Positions 1 through 8,272 of a stretch of 64,000 bases of DNA are shown here, piece by piece. The notes beneath the pieces were generated by a model. It was not told the DNA's origin and did not search any database. It saw nothing but the letters and a program-made list of their open reading frames with translations. Positions within the stretch are counted from its first letter, which is position 1, and every line of letters starts with the position of its first letter. Origin of the DNA: Kiritimatiellia bacterium (GTDB lineage Bacteria; Verrucomicrobiota; Kiritimatiellia; WLWN01); contig WLWN01000001.1 of the NCBI GenBank assembly GCA_012103575.1, positions 1,420,538 to 1,484,537 on the forward strand, written 5' to 3'. The position numbers and the translations under genes are program-made.

Positions 1-415
1 TATTCGAGTTGTGCCAACTCAATTTGAAGCCGACCTTCCTTCGTTTGTGCATGCTGAGCAAAAATGTCTAAGATCAATTGGGATCGATCAATGATGCGAA
101 CATTTATCCCCCTTTCTAAATTACGACTTGCACGGGAGATAGATCATCATCAAATACGACCAGAGATAGTTGACGATCCTTAACCCAAGCAGCCATCTCG
201 GCGGCCTGCCCTTTTCCAATGAAATACGCAGGGGACGGTTTGCTTTGCTTGAAAATTTTCCGATCTAAAACCTGAGCGCCGGCTGTGACCGCAAGATGAG
301 CTAACTCGTCAAGTGAATCTTCTGTATCACAACGCTGTTTTTCATGCTTGAGAACACCGACAAGCAAAGCCGTCTCTATACCACGATCTTCCATAATTTT
401 GTTTTTTGCACACAT
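1..415 (-). pseudogene. hflX: GTPase HflX, N-terminal part, frameshifted, cut by window edge
   Basis: This is the N-terminal nucleotide-independent domain of HflX, a ribosome-associated GTPase that splits or rescues stalled ribosomes. The frame carries ETALLVGV, then the glycine-containing YFIGKGQ segment and VVFDDDLSP, all typical of HflX. After DDLSPVQ the frame stops. Family-like sequence ([20 protein letters not shown]) resumes in another frame around position 135, so a one-base shift is present. I place the start at the Met near 415 rather than 481, because the longer version overlaps miaA and its extra residues are not HflX-like. It lies directly downstream of miaA, the usual miaA-hflX order without hfq. 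The G domain lies outside the window. Confidence 0.8.
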
Positions 416-444
416 TTTAATAAAACGCGAAGCACGAAATAGGT

Positions 445-1416
445 TTAGATTACAACTGAGCTTGGACCGTATATCTCCCACCCTTTCATAACCTCCTGTG
501 CGATTATTTCAACCGGCATATCGGGAGAGATTTCTATCCAGTGCACATTCATTTGATTTCGAAACCACGTCATTTGGCGTTTAGCCAACTGCTTCGTTCG
601 GCGAATAGTTTGTTGTTTCGCTTCATCCAGACTACATTTATTCGCTAACACCAATAGAGCTTCTTTATACCCAATAGCCTGTACAGCGGTTTCTGATAAT
701 TCTCTATATCTATTCTTCAAAGCTTTCACCTCATCCAGAAGACCCTGTTTATACATGCTTATAATACGTTCTTCAATAACAGGATATAACCATCGAGACG
801 GCATCCTCAACCCCATCAAAGTCCCTGTGGATGTAACGTCCCATTTTTTTTCAGCTGAAACAACATCTTGATCAGCCAATTCAAGAGCTCTTATTAAACG
901 ACGTGGATTCTGAGGATCTTCAATCGCTTTCAATCGTTCAGGACTGATCGCTCTTAGTGCTTGTTGAATGCCTACCACTCCTTTTTTCTCTAAGACGTTT
1001 TGATAGGAATTACGCAATCCTTCGTTGGAACGAGGAAGAGGATCTAGCCCTTGCGCCAGACATTTCACATAAAGCCCTGTCCCCCCTACAATAACAACAC
1101 GTTGGCCTGAATAAAATAAACGTTGCCTCTCTTCTAAAACATAGCGCAAATAGTCTCCCACATTAAAAGACTGATCAGGCTCTACGACATCAACCCCCCA
1201 GTAGGTTACTTCGGAACGGTAGCTTTCAGGAGGTTTGGCCGTACCAATATCCATACACTTATACACTAGCATAGCGTCTGCAGAAAGAAGATAGTATCCA
1301 TTTGATTCAGCAATACACTGGGCAACGTTTGTTTTTCCTATGGCCGTAGGCCCTACCAGAAAAAACGCTTCGGGGTTTTCTTGCGTTTGAAATCTCGGTT
1401 GGTGACTAGCCGGCAT
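445..1416 (-). CDS. miaA: tRNA dimethylallyltransferase MiaA
   Basis: MiaA transfers the dimethylallyl group to A37 of tRNAs that read UNN codons. The 323-residue length is normal. The P-loop GPTAIGKT lies near residue 22, followed by SADAMLVYKCMDIGTAKP (substrate Asp and DIGTAKP motif), VGGTGLYVK and the C-terminal AIGYKE and TKQLAKRQMTWFR motifs. The C-terminal motifs contact tRNA and are intact, so the protein should be active. Its start overlaps the 3' end of lspA by 11 bases, indicating co-transcription and probable translational coupling. hflX follows. This frame is unbroken, unlike several of its neighbours. Confidence 0.95.
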   Translation of the reverse strand: MPASHQPRFQTQENPEAFFLVGPTAIGKTNVAQCIAESNGYYLLSADAMLVYKCMDIGTAKPPESYRSEVTYWGVDVVEPDQSFNVGDYLRYVLEERQRLFYSGQRVVIVGGTGLYVKCLAQGLDPLPRSNEGLRNSYQNVLEKKGVVGIQQALRAISPERLKAIEDPQNPRRLIRALELADQDVVSAEKKWDVTSTGTLMGLRMPSRWLYPVIEERIISMYKQGLLDEVKALKNRYRELSETAVQAIGYKEALLVLANKCSLDEAKQQTIRRTKQLAKRQMTWFRNQMNVHWIEISPDMPVEIIAQEVMKGWEIYGPSSVVI

Positions 1417-1900
1417 CTTTTTCCTGAATAGGACCTGTTGAATTATTCATCGTGTCACGCATGGTCAAGCCTGAAGACACCATATACATGCCCACCCCTA
1501 TACAAATCGCTGAGTCTGCAATATTAAATGAAGGCCAATGATAACCAGCTATATGAAAATCAAGAAAATCGGTCACCCAACCTAACCGGATACGATCCAT
1601 GAGATTCCCTATAATTCCACCGAACATAAGCCCAAATGCTATGCGCTGATCCCAGCGATCGGTTACGAAAGACTTTCGAAAAATAATCATAAGACATAAC
1701 ATAAAAACGGAGATGATAATGAGCGCCGTGTTTTGTCCCGTAAGCATACCCCAAGCAGCACCCGTATTACGCAGATAATTAAGATTCAAAAAACCTTCAA
1801 TAACAGGTCTCGTTTCACCCAATGCAAAATCAAGCCGAATCCATTGTTTGGTGAGCTGATCAAAAAACGTAATGATTATAGCAATGATAAGGGGGGTCAT
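1406..1900 (-). CDS. lspA: Lipoprotein signal peptidase (signal peptidase II)
   Basis: LspA is an inner-membrane aspartyl protease that cleaves the signal peptide of diacylglyceryl-prolipoproteins. The 164-residue protein has four hydrophobic segments. It carries the family motifs NLNYLRNTGAAWGM, GGIIGNLMDR (first catalytic Asp) and FNIADSAI (second catalytic Asp). The C-terminal tail is short and charged. It sits between the DksA-like gene and miaA, with an 11-base overlap into miaA. A dksA/traR-lspA pairing is common in bacteria. A lipoprotein with a clear lipobox is encoded at 6.6-7.3 kb in the same direction. Confidence 0.94.
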   Translation of the reverse strand: MTPLIIAIIITFFDQLTKQWIRLDFALGETRPVIEGFLNLNYLRNTGAAWGMLTGQNTALIIISVFMLCLMIIFRKSFVTDRWDQRIAFGLMFGGIIGNLMDRIRLGWVTDFLDFHIAGYHWPSFNIADSAICIGVGMYMVSSGLTMRDTMNNSTGPIQEKDAG

Positions 1901-1986
1901 AGTTATTCGTCACTTTAAAATAATTGCTGGTTACCTAGTTGAGTTAATCTGCTGAATGGCCCTAAAAAAGATAACGGATAACAAAG

Positions 1987-2598
1987 TTAATCTGAAGCAT
2001 TAATTGTGGGACCAAAAGGACGATATTTTGTTTTGCCGCGTTCAATTTCTGATTGAGCTTTTACAGAAAGACGGACGTGTGGAAGAACTTTTAAGCGCTC
2101 CTTTTCAATCGGTTCCTCTGTCATTTCACAGATACCATAGGTCTTCATTTCTATACGCTCTAACGCTTCGTCAATTTCATAGATGATATCTTTTTCGCTA
2201 CTTACCAAATTCAACGCTAGTTCACGATCAAAGTTATCCGTGCCCTGATCAGCCATATGAAAGCTATAACTGGAAAGATCACCCGAAGCATCACGCTGGG
2301 AACGATTTAGATTATCACCTGCAAGAAAGGATATTTCATCAACAATCCGGTCACGTAAGTTCAGCAACAGCTGCTTAAATTCTCTTAATTCCTTGACCGT
2401 CAAATTCGTTTTCTTCTGCTTTTTTGTTTTTTTTAAAGATTGAGATGCAAGAATTTTTTTGGACAATGCAACGATTTTTTTCTTCGTTTTAGAAACGGCT
2501 GCTTTTTTTACGGCTTTCTTTTGCTGAGTTTTGCTTGCTGTTCTTTTTACCGTCTTTTTAGATGCGAATTTTTTTTTGGTTGAACTTTTTTTTGCCAT
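1987..2598 (-). CDS. DksA/TraR-family regulator with Lys-rich N-terminal tail
   Basis: This is a TraR/DksA-type coiled-coil protein expected to bind the RNA polymerase secondary channel. I take the start at the Met of MAKKSSTKKK (about 2598). The frame is open for 30 more codons upstream, but they are not family-like. The first 70 residues are almost pure Lys/Ala/Thr/Ser, like histone-H1-type tails in PVC bacteria. A coiled-coil helix pair follows and then ALERIEMKTYGICEMTEEPI. The usual C4 zinc finger is degenerate: only one of the four Cys remains. It is 86 bases upstream of lspA. Function as a ppGpp-type regulator is inferred from family only. Confidence 0.85.
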   Translation of the reverse strand: MAKKSSTKKKFASKKTVKRTASKTQQKKAVKKAAVSKTKKKIVALSKKILASQSLKKTKKQKKTNLTVKELREFKQLLLNLRDRIVDEISFLAGDNLNRSQRDASGDLSSYSFHMADQGTDNFDRELALNLVSSEKDIIYEIDEALERIEMKTYGICEMTEEPIEKERLKVLPHVRLSVKAQSEIERGKTKYRPFGPTINASD

Positions 2599-2703
2599 AT
2601 TTCCCTCAACTTTTATATTATTCCAAATTACTTCTTTTTGTTCAAAAAAAAGACGCGGGTGTTTAACACATAGGGGAAAAGCTGTCAATCTACAAAATAC
2701 TCT

Positions 2704-2722
2704 TTTAACTGACGGATCCAGG
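2704..2722. repeat. Solo terminal repeat of the 163-bp foldback element
   Basis: A 19-base stretch identical to the right end of the five complete elements (TTTAACTGACGGATCCAGG) stands alone here. The remaining 144 bases of the element are missing, so this is either a deletion remnant or a partial insertion. Confidence 0.75.
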
Positions 2723-2779
2723 TTTTAAAAAAGTTGTGAAAAAAGCTCTTTGGATCCTGTGAAATAGGGAATAGAACGA

Positions 2780-3040
2780 TTATTCGTTTTGAAGCCCGCA
2801 AAGAACCTCGGCAAGCCCTTCACCTCGAGCGATCTGAAGCATGGAAGGAAGCCATTTTATCGAATCGAACGTAATTCTTGCTTGGTTTGATTCCAGGAAT
2901 AACAAAGCAGCCATGACGACAGTGCGTTTGTTTGGACCCCTTTTAGCCCCATCTACCGAGTTCTGAGATTTAAAAGCATTGGGAAGAAAAATAACACATC
3001 GGCTGAAAGGCTGATAGAATCTTTCATGATAGAAAAAGTG
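2780..3040 (-). pseudogene. Unassigned ORF remnant without start codon
   Basis: A frame open for about 86 codons lies between the top6A stop and the DksA gene. It reads like real protein: RFYQPFSRCVIFLPNAF, then GAKRGPNKRTVVMAALLFLE, then LPSMLQIARGEGLAEVL. It has no start codon in frame, since the upstream limit is a TAA next to the top6A stop. I do not recognise the family. The amphipathic C-terminal half and the lack of a start suggest the tail of a decayed gene. Confidence 0.35.
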
Positions 3041-3045
3041 TTATG

Positions 3046-4343
3046 TTAAGGTAAAGACTTTGCTTTCTTGAGTTTTTCTGGAAGATAGGTTTCCAATACA
3101 AAATTCAAGCCATGTTTGGCAAAGGCCTGTTGCTCAATACGCACACCCATTTTCAATAACTGTTCAAGCGTCTTCTGCCAGTCTTTATGGTGTTTAATAA
3201 AAGGATCGTTCTTTAACGCGTCTTTTGCATGTTTGATGTCCACATCTTCAAGAGGATGGGTCGCATCTTCTAATCTGTAATCAATGATGTCTTGAGGCGT
3301 TACGCCCAAGAATTTGACTTGAGGAACGCAAAAGAAACGATTGATGTGGGCCGCCTGACCAGAACCCACTTTTAAGGTCCGATAAATATTGCAATACCCA
3401 TAGGGATCACCATCGGTAAACGCTAAAACGGGAATTTTTTGATCATCGGCTAAGCGACGAATAAACCGACGACACGCACGCGTTGGCACACCACTCATAG
3501 AAACCAAAATACAGTTTTTGTTTTCATAAAAACGATGATGAACTAAACGTTGAAATAAACCTGGATCCGTCAGTTAAACGTGGGATTTCTGTGCGAATGC
3601 TTTGGAGGCAAAAGGTTGCAAAAAAACGCAGGCGCACCCGCTGGGTGCGTCGAGGCTTTTTTGTAATTCCTTTTGGCCCAAATGGTTCGTGCAGAAAACC
3701 GCGTTTAACTGACGGATCCAGGATAAAGATGCTGTTTCTACCACTAAGATAAACTTGGCTTTTGTTTGAAACCCTAAATGCTCTACTCGTGAAGGTACAC
3801 TCCATGCACCGGTTCCCAGCTTTCCGCAATCAATCTTTACCTGCTGCCCGGTCCCCGGGTTTTTATCAATAACAACTACGGGTCCGCAAACATCACCACC
3901 ACGTTCCTCTGGTATATATCCAAGCTGTTCCTGGTTAATCCCGAGCATAGCTTCCATATCGTCTAAGAGTGTATCACTCTCCGGTTGTTGGTCAAAACGA
4001 CAGGCCCCCAACTTTTACTATTATAATAGACCTCACGTTTCCTCGCGATATCGTCTTTATCTAATAAATCATTTTTTGTTGTGGCCAATAGACGCATGGA
4101 TTGTGCAAAGGTTTTGATCGTGTTATAAGAGAGGGTTCGGGTAACGATTTTCCCTAAAATCTCAAAATGCCCACGTTTCGTGTCATACTTTACGTTCGAT
4201 AAAAAACGTATGGGAAAACGCATCGTAGGTTTTTTCGTCTTTTTCGTGATGTCTTGATAAACGCCTTGCGCCACCTCTAAAATTTTTCTGGAGGCAGCTT
4301 TTTTCGAGACAACTTCTGGGGCCGATGATTTTTTCGTGACCAT
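3046..4343 (-). pseudogene. top6A: DNA topoisomerase VI subunit A, interrupted by MITE and frameshift
   Basis: This is the Spo11-like cleaving subunit of a type IIB topoisomerase. The N-terminal part (4343 to about 4010) holds the 5Y-CAP region with REVYYNSKSWG, where the catalytic Tyr lies. A one-base loss in a G run near 4010 shifts the frame to QPESDTLLDDMEAMLG and VVVIDKNPG. At 3723 the frame runs into a 163-bp foldback element. Beyond it, LFQRLVHHRFYENKN, VSMSGVPTRACRRFIRR and the TOPRIM metal site FTDGDPYGY continue to the stop. Removing the element and one target duplication restores the frame exactly across VETASLFQRLVHH. The insertion alone should abolish a functional subunit. Confidence 0.9.
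3560..3722 (+). mobile_element. 163-bp foldback MITE, copy 1 (inside top6A)
   Basis: The element starts CCTGGATCCGTCAGTTAAAC and ends with its inverse complement. It is flanked by the 5-bp target duplication ATAAA (3555-3559 and 3723-3727). The two 80-base arms pair along most of their length, and the centre is a CGCACCC/GGGTGCG hairpin followed by a T-run. It has no transposase gene. Its insertion splits topoisomerase VI subunit A. Confidence 0.93.
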
Positions 4344-4348
4344 AAGAC

Positions 4349-4386
4349 AGATTTTTTTTAGACAGGATTACAGGATGAACAGGATT
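4349..4386 (+). repeat. Left arm of 38-bp inverted repeat framing the GxxExxY gene
   Basis: The arm begins AGATTTTTTTTAGACAGG and continues with tandem ACAGGAT units. It matches the inverse complement of 4841-4878 with one mismatch. It lies directly upstream of the top6A start codon (4343). Confidence 0.85.
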
Positions 4387-4401
4387 TCATATGATGATTT
4401 T

Positions 4402-4779
4402 TTATGAGAAGGTAAGTTCTTTAAGTTTTCGTTTAACTTCGACCTTTCTTTCCCCAAAATTCAATAACAAGCCGACTTCTTTTTCTGTTGCCTTTAAATA
4501 ATTTACTAGCTGTACTTCATGAGCCTGTATAATCCGCTTTACTGATTTTAGCTCAAGAATAATGGTATCATTTACGATTATGTCGGCCTTAAATTCACCT
4601 ACGACCTCTCCGTCATAATAGACAATAATTTCTTTTTGAGCTTCGGCTACCATTCCAGCTTTCTGAAGTTCAATCAACATACATTTTTCGTATATGGACT
4701 CAAGAAATCCATAATTCATTTTGTTATACACACGATAGGCACAGCCAATAATTTTTTCCGTTACTTCTCTATATCCCAT
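4402..4779 (-). CDS. GxxExxY family protein (PD-(D/E)XK-like fold)
   Basis: This 125-residue protein belongs to the GxxExxY family of small PDDEXK-nuclease-like proteins of unknown biological role. The signature G-F-L-E-S-I-Y lies near residue 24. The nuclease-like core follows: EFKADIIVNDTIILELKSVKRI, giving D-x(n)-ELK with the expected acidic and Lys residues. The tail LLNFGERKVEVKRK is also typical. It has its own start and intact frame. It sits between top6B and top6A, flanked by a 38-bp inverted repeat on each side, so it looks like a unit inserted into a former two-gene operon. Mobility is inferred from this arrangement only. Confidence 0.87.
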   Translation of the reverse strand: MGYREVTEKIIGCAYRVYNKMNYGFLESIYEKCMLIELQKAGMVAEAQKEIIVYYDGEVVGEFKADIIVNDTIILELKSVKRIIQAHEVQLVNYLKATEKEVGLLLNFGERKVEVKRKLKELTFS

Positions 4780-4840
4780 AACTCTTCTCTTCCTTTATCA
4801 GGTTGTGATTTTTTTTATGATGTACTCGACATCTAAACAG

Positions 4841-4878
4841 AATCCTGTCCATCCTGTAATCCTGTCTAAAAAAAATCT
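4841..4878 (-). repeat. Right arm of 38-bp inverted repeat framing the GxxExxY gene
   Basis: This is the inverse complement of 4349-4386 with a single mismatch. It ends 12 bases from the top6B stop codon. The two arms bound a 530-bp segment containing only the GxxExxY gene. Confidence 0.85.
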
Positions 4879-4890
4879 TTCTCTTCAAAA

Positions 4891-6576
4891 TCACACTTCC
4901 AAATGTGTCCGCTCTAGCATGGTGTTTAGTTTTTTCACAACGGTTGTTTCCTGGCGTTCGCTTAAATCAAGCACGTCTTTTAATCCAATCGCTAAATGCG
5001 GAATATACTCTTCAATATAACTACGTTTTCGCTCCGCTTCGGCCTCTCGCCGTCTACGGTTTATGTATACAGATAAACGTCGACCACATTCTTGTATGGC
5101 AAACGTAGTCTCTTTGATGATCTCTGTATAATGGGCAATGGCTTCTTTACTCTCACTCGTAAAAGGAACCCATACACTCGCCATGTGCAACATAACGACA
5201 AGCGGCCCGACCGGTATAGCCCCCTTGGGTTGCGAGATCCCATACGATTTCCAATTAACACCTGTTACAGCACGAGACATAGCACAGGCGCCAGTCATAT
5301 AAAGTAATGGAACACGATTCGCAAAACGCATCATTCGCACAGGATCCTCTGCCTCCAAGTCTTTATTTTCACCGGGTTTAGCATAAGCGAGGCCTACCTC
5401 TATCTGAAAAAGATGCCCCCTATATATCGTTGGGTTTCGAGTGGCGGCTGTATAGAAATCGGCTTCAATTTCTTTTTTGAGTCCAGCAATCATTTGCTCT
5501 TCGCCAATCGGCGCTAAACAATCCGTCGCAGGGCGCATTAATTTCGTTTCTTTGATCGCCTTAAAAAGCGCTTCACTTTTCTTGGTGAGCAACTCGTGTG
5601 GGTCGAGCTTGCGGATTTAATTTTGCCGTTTCACAGATTTCAAGGGCGGCACGAGAACTGACCCTGGAAAAGTCTTGGTTTAACGCAGCACGCAATGTAC
5701 GTGCTTGAGTATCTTTTAACATCTGCATAAGAAGACCTAATTCAATACCATGAGGATGAGGTTTAATTTCGACGGTTGGGTCAGGTAACTTTTTTGAAAC
5801 ACGTTGAAACGTTCTCCATGGTACAGATGATTTTTCGACAGATTCTTCTGGATTTTTCTTTTTGATGATTTGGACCCGATAGTGAAGTTGAAGGTGGGGA
5901 TTAACAATCGCACACTGTTTGAGAAACTCATCCACCGAAAGTTTTCCTCGGACATAGGCCGCTTCCATTTCAATATGAACAGAGGTTCTATGAGAAAAAA
6001 CGATCTCTTTTCCCACTGAACCCTCGGCATCTGTTGGATAAAAAGTAGGTTTCCACTCTATTTGTTCATCCGCAAGAATCGCGGGTTTGTTATGACGCGT
6101 ATCCACTTGAACCTTCATAGCATGGGCTAATTTTTGTCCTTTAGTTTTGGAAAGAATGATCGTTGACGTACCGGTGTTAATTGGCAGTACATGCCTGCCG
6201 CACTAATCCCAATGCCTTGCTGACCACGCGACATACGCAATCGATGAAGTTTAGATCCATAAAGCAGTTTTGCAAAGATCTTTGGGATTTGAGACTTTAC
6301 AATTCCAGGACCATTATCCGTCACACAGACCCTAAACCGATCCGAAGCTGTCTGTTCAAGCTCTATACTAATTTCGGGTACAATACCCCCTTCTTCACAG
6401 GCGTCCAAACTGTTATCAACGGCCTCCTTAACCGCGGTCATAAGCAATCTTCGAGGACTATCAAAACCAAGGAGATGCCGATTTTTGAGGAAAAACTCGG
6501 ACACGGAAATATCGCGCTGTTTCCGAGCAAGAGATTCTGCAGTTTCACTCTTTTGGGGCGATTTTTTCTTTGCCAT
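4891..6576 (-). pseudogene. top6B: DNA topoisomerase VI subunit B, with two frameshifts
   Basis: This is the GHKL ATPase subunit of topoisomerase VI. Frame 1 (6576 to about 6176) carries the Bergerat motifs [18 protein letters not shown] and [15 protein letters not shown] missing base after QLT moves the reading to TIILSKTKG and then MKVQVDTRHNKP, with the transducer domain down to DFSRVSSRAALEICETA. A second shift near 5610 leads to the C-terminal part with CLAPIGEEQM, which ends at 4891. All segments together give a full-length subunit of about 560 residues. It starts 8 bases after the lipoprotein stop. Whether the shifts are real or sequencing error is open, but the partner subunit is certainly interrupted. 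Confidence 0.88.
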
Positions 6577-6584
6577 AGATGCGA

Positions 6585-7328
6585 CTAATTCCGTTTAACT
6601 TTGACTAGCTTTTCTTCTTTAGACACATCTATAAACATCCATAAACGTCCTAAATTGACCTCTGTTTCTTTTACTTTTGCATTGTATTCCCAAAAGGTAA
6701 AAACCATCTGAAACTCCGGGATATACGTGTGTGGACCATCGGATCTCTCCAACTGATAATCATAGGTTAACGTAATCCGGCCAGGCTTTTCCTCGCGCCG
6801 TGTAGGTTTCCCTAAATATTCCGAAAGCTTCTTGATCGTCGGCAACTTTATATACATCTCACGCCATTTCCATTCAGTTTTTTTGGAACGTTTAGTAATG
6901 CGAGCGTCTTTGATCGGGCTAAACATCTCCACAAAATTTTTCATGGTAATAAAATTCTTGAACCGTTTCGGGAAAACCACTTCCGATAATTTGTCATCAC
7001 GAAATAACAGGGTCGAAACAATATCTTTATTCTCTTTTTGAGGCGCATTCAACTTCCTGAACACATAGCGTTGTAGGGTACCTCGCAAAGTTGTTTGGAT
7101 GGATGAAGGTTTTAGTCCGGTCAACCACTGCATATCATCAGAATACAACACCGGGTTTTTATAGACTAACGTGGGAGCTTTACGTTGCTTGACACTAAAA
7201 TATTCAGGAAATTGCGCCAGTTGATTCTTTAGTGTATTCAGGCGAAGATAAACACAACCGGAAAGAGATAATGTAACCCCCATTATACATAGGATAAAAG
7301 TTACTCTTTTAAATAGGGCTCGTTTCAT
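6585..7328 (-). CDS. Predicted lipoprotein, unknown function
   Basis: The protein starts with [17 protein letters not shown] and the lipobox LSLSGC, giving acylated Cys at about residue 23. It should therefore be exported and processed by the LspA encoded nearby. I prefer this internal Met over the one 12 codons upstream because it gives a standard signal peptide. The mature part is about 225 residues, rich in Lys and Arg and without recognisable motifs. Repeated Trp/Tyr-rich strands near the end suggest a beta-rich fold. It lies 8 bases upstream of top6B in the same direction. Confidence 0.75.
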   Translation of the reverse strand: MKRALFKRVTFILCIMGVTLSLSGCVYLRLNTLKNQLAQFPEYFSVKQRKAPTLVYKNPVLYSDDMQWLTGLKPSSIQTTLRGTLQRYVFRKLNAPQKENKDIVSTLLFRDDKLSEVVFPKRFKNFITMKNFVEMFSPIKDARITKRSKKTEWKWREMYIKLPTIKKLSEYLGKPTRREEKPGRITLTYDYQLERSDGPHTYIPEFQMVFTFWEYNAKVKETEVNLGRLWMFIDVSKEEKLVKVKRN

Positions 7329-7377
7329 AAAATTAATATTTCTCCCTGGTGCGCAAAGTCGCATTGTTGGAAAAGCC

Positions 7378-7463
7378 TGGTACCCGGGGGGGGATTCGAA
7401 CCCCCACGCCTAAAAGGGCAACGGATTTTAAGTCCGTTGTGTCTGCCATTCCACCACCCGGGC
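7378..7463 (-). tRNA. tRNA-Leu (anticodon UAA)
   Basis: On the minus strand the gene begins GCCCGGG and ends CCCGGGT-A-CCA with the CCA encoded. The anticodon stem-loop is GGACTTAAAATCC, giving UAA. The TGGTGGAATGGCAGACAC D-arm region, a long type II variable arm and the T-arm GGGGGTTCGAATCCCCC are all visible. First-pair G-U wobble is the only irregularity. Confidence 0.95.
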
Positions 7464-7495
7464 TTTTGCTAAGGTCTCAAAATAGATCCTATCTA

Positions 7496-7864
7496 TCAAG
7501 CAATGCGTTTGACACCCTTAACATAGTCGAAATGTTTGTCACAACTCACAATCTCTAATTTATATTGCTGAGCTAATGCAGCAATCCGAATATCGTTTTC
7601 AGGAATCGGATTCCCATCAGATTTTAGCTGATAGCGAATATCTGCATAACGCTCTGCTGTATTGCCGTCAGGAGATAAAATAAAGGATTCCCCCTCTAAA
7701 CGTTTCAATAGAACTTTTAACGTTTTTGCAAGCCGACTCGTCCTGAATCCAAAACAGTATTCACCAAGTACAATAACAGGTATATGATGACGAGACGAGT
7801 CAGCCAATATAGATTCCAATTTTGGATGACCTGCAAACAAGCCAGACACTACGTTGGTATCCAA
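7496..7864 (-). CDS. PIN-domain ribonuclease toxin (VapC-like), orphan
   Basis: This 122-residue PIN domain carries the acidic active-site residues: D2 in DTNVVSG, Glu in LGEYCFG, Asp in ENDIRIAALAQQ and Asp in SCDKHF. VapC toxins cut tRNA or rRNA. The only available start is TTG at 7864, and the upstream frame is closed by TGA, so one or two N-terminal residues may be missing. No antitoxin gene is visible in the 235 bases upstream, so it is a solitary toxin or the remainder of a decayed pair. It lies directly downstream of the tRNA-Leu gene in sequence order. Confidence 0.75.
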   Translation of the reverse strand: MDTNVVSGLFAGHPKLESILADSSRHHIPVIVLGEYCFGFRTSRLAKTLKVLLKRLEGESFILSPDGNTAERYADIRYQLKSDGNPIPENDIRIAALAQQYKLEIVSCDKHFDYVKGVKRIA

Positions 7865-8099
7865 AAAATTATACCCCGATGGGGTTCAGCCGTGATCTAA
7901 TCGCAGGGTATAACTCGCTCCCACATTAGGAAATTATTATAATAATCAAGGAGTCGTTGCTTAGATTTTAGGGATTCATTACTCCAACACTCCTAAAAAA
8001 ATTCCCCTACCATGGAAGAAAATCGATCTCCCTCTCGATAGTAATAAATAGAAGTAAAAATAGAATATAAGTTTTCGCATAAAAAACTACACTAGGGAT
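7865..8099. other. Non-coding stretch before MITE copy 2
   Basis: I see no gene, RNA or strong palindrome in these 235 bases. The right end holds TAGGGAT, the 7-bp duplication used by the adjacent element. Confidence 0.5.
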
Positions 8100-8262
8100 C
8101 CTGGATCCGTCAGTTAAACGTGGGATTTCTGTGCGAATGCTTTGGAGGCAAAAGGTTGCAAAAAAACGCAGGCGCACCCGTTGGGTGCGTCGAGGCTTTT
8201 TTGTAATTCCTTTTGGCCCAAATGGTTCGTGCAGAAAACCGCGTTTAACTGACGGATCCAGG
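8100..8262 (+). mobile_element. 163-bp foldback MITE, copy 2
   Basis: This has the same length and ends as copy 1, with a CGCACCCGTTGGGTGCG centre. It is flanked by TAGGGAT on both sides (8093-8099 and 8263-8269), a 7-bp duplication against 5 bp elsewhere. It ends 10 bases before the start codon of the beta-helix protein, so it has displaced that gene's native promoter region. Confidence 0.93.
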
Positions 8263-8272
8263 TAGGGATGTC

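Noticed and set aside
3574..3722. Short protein frames inside the MITE copies
   Set aside because: They arise from the palindromic element in both directions, lack initiation signals and have no protein family features.
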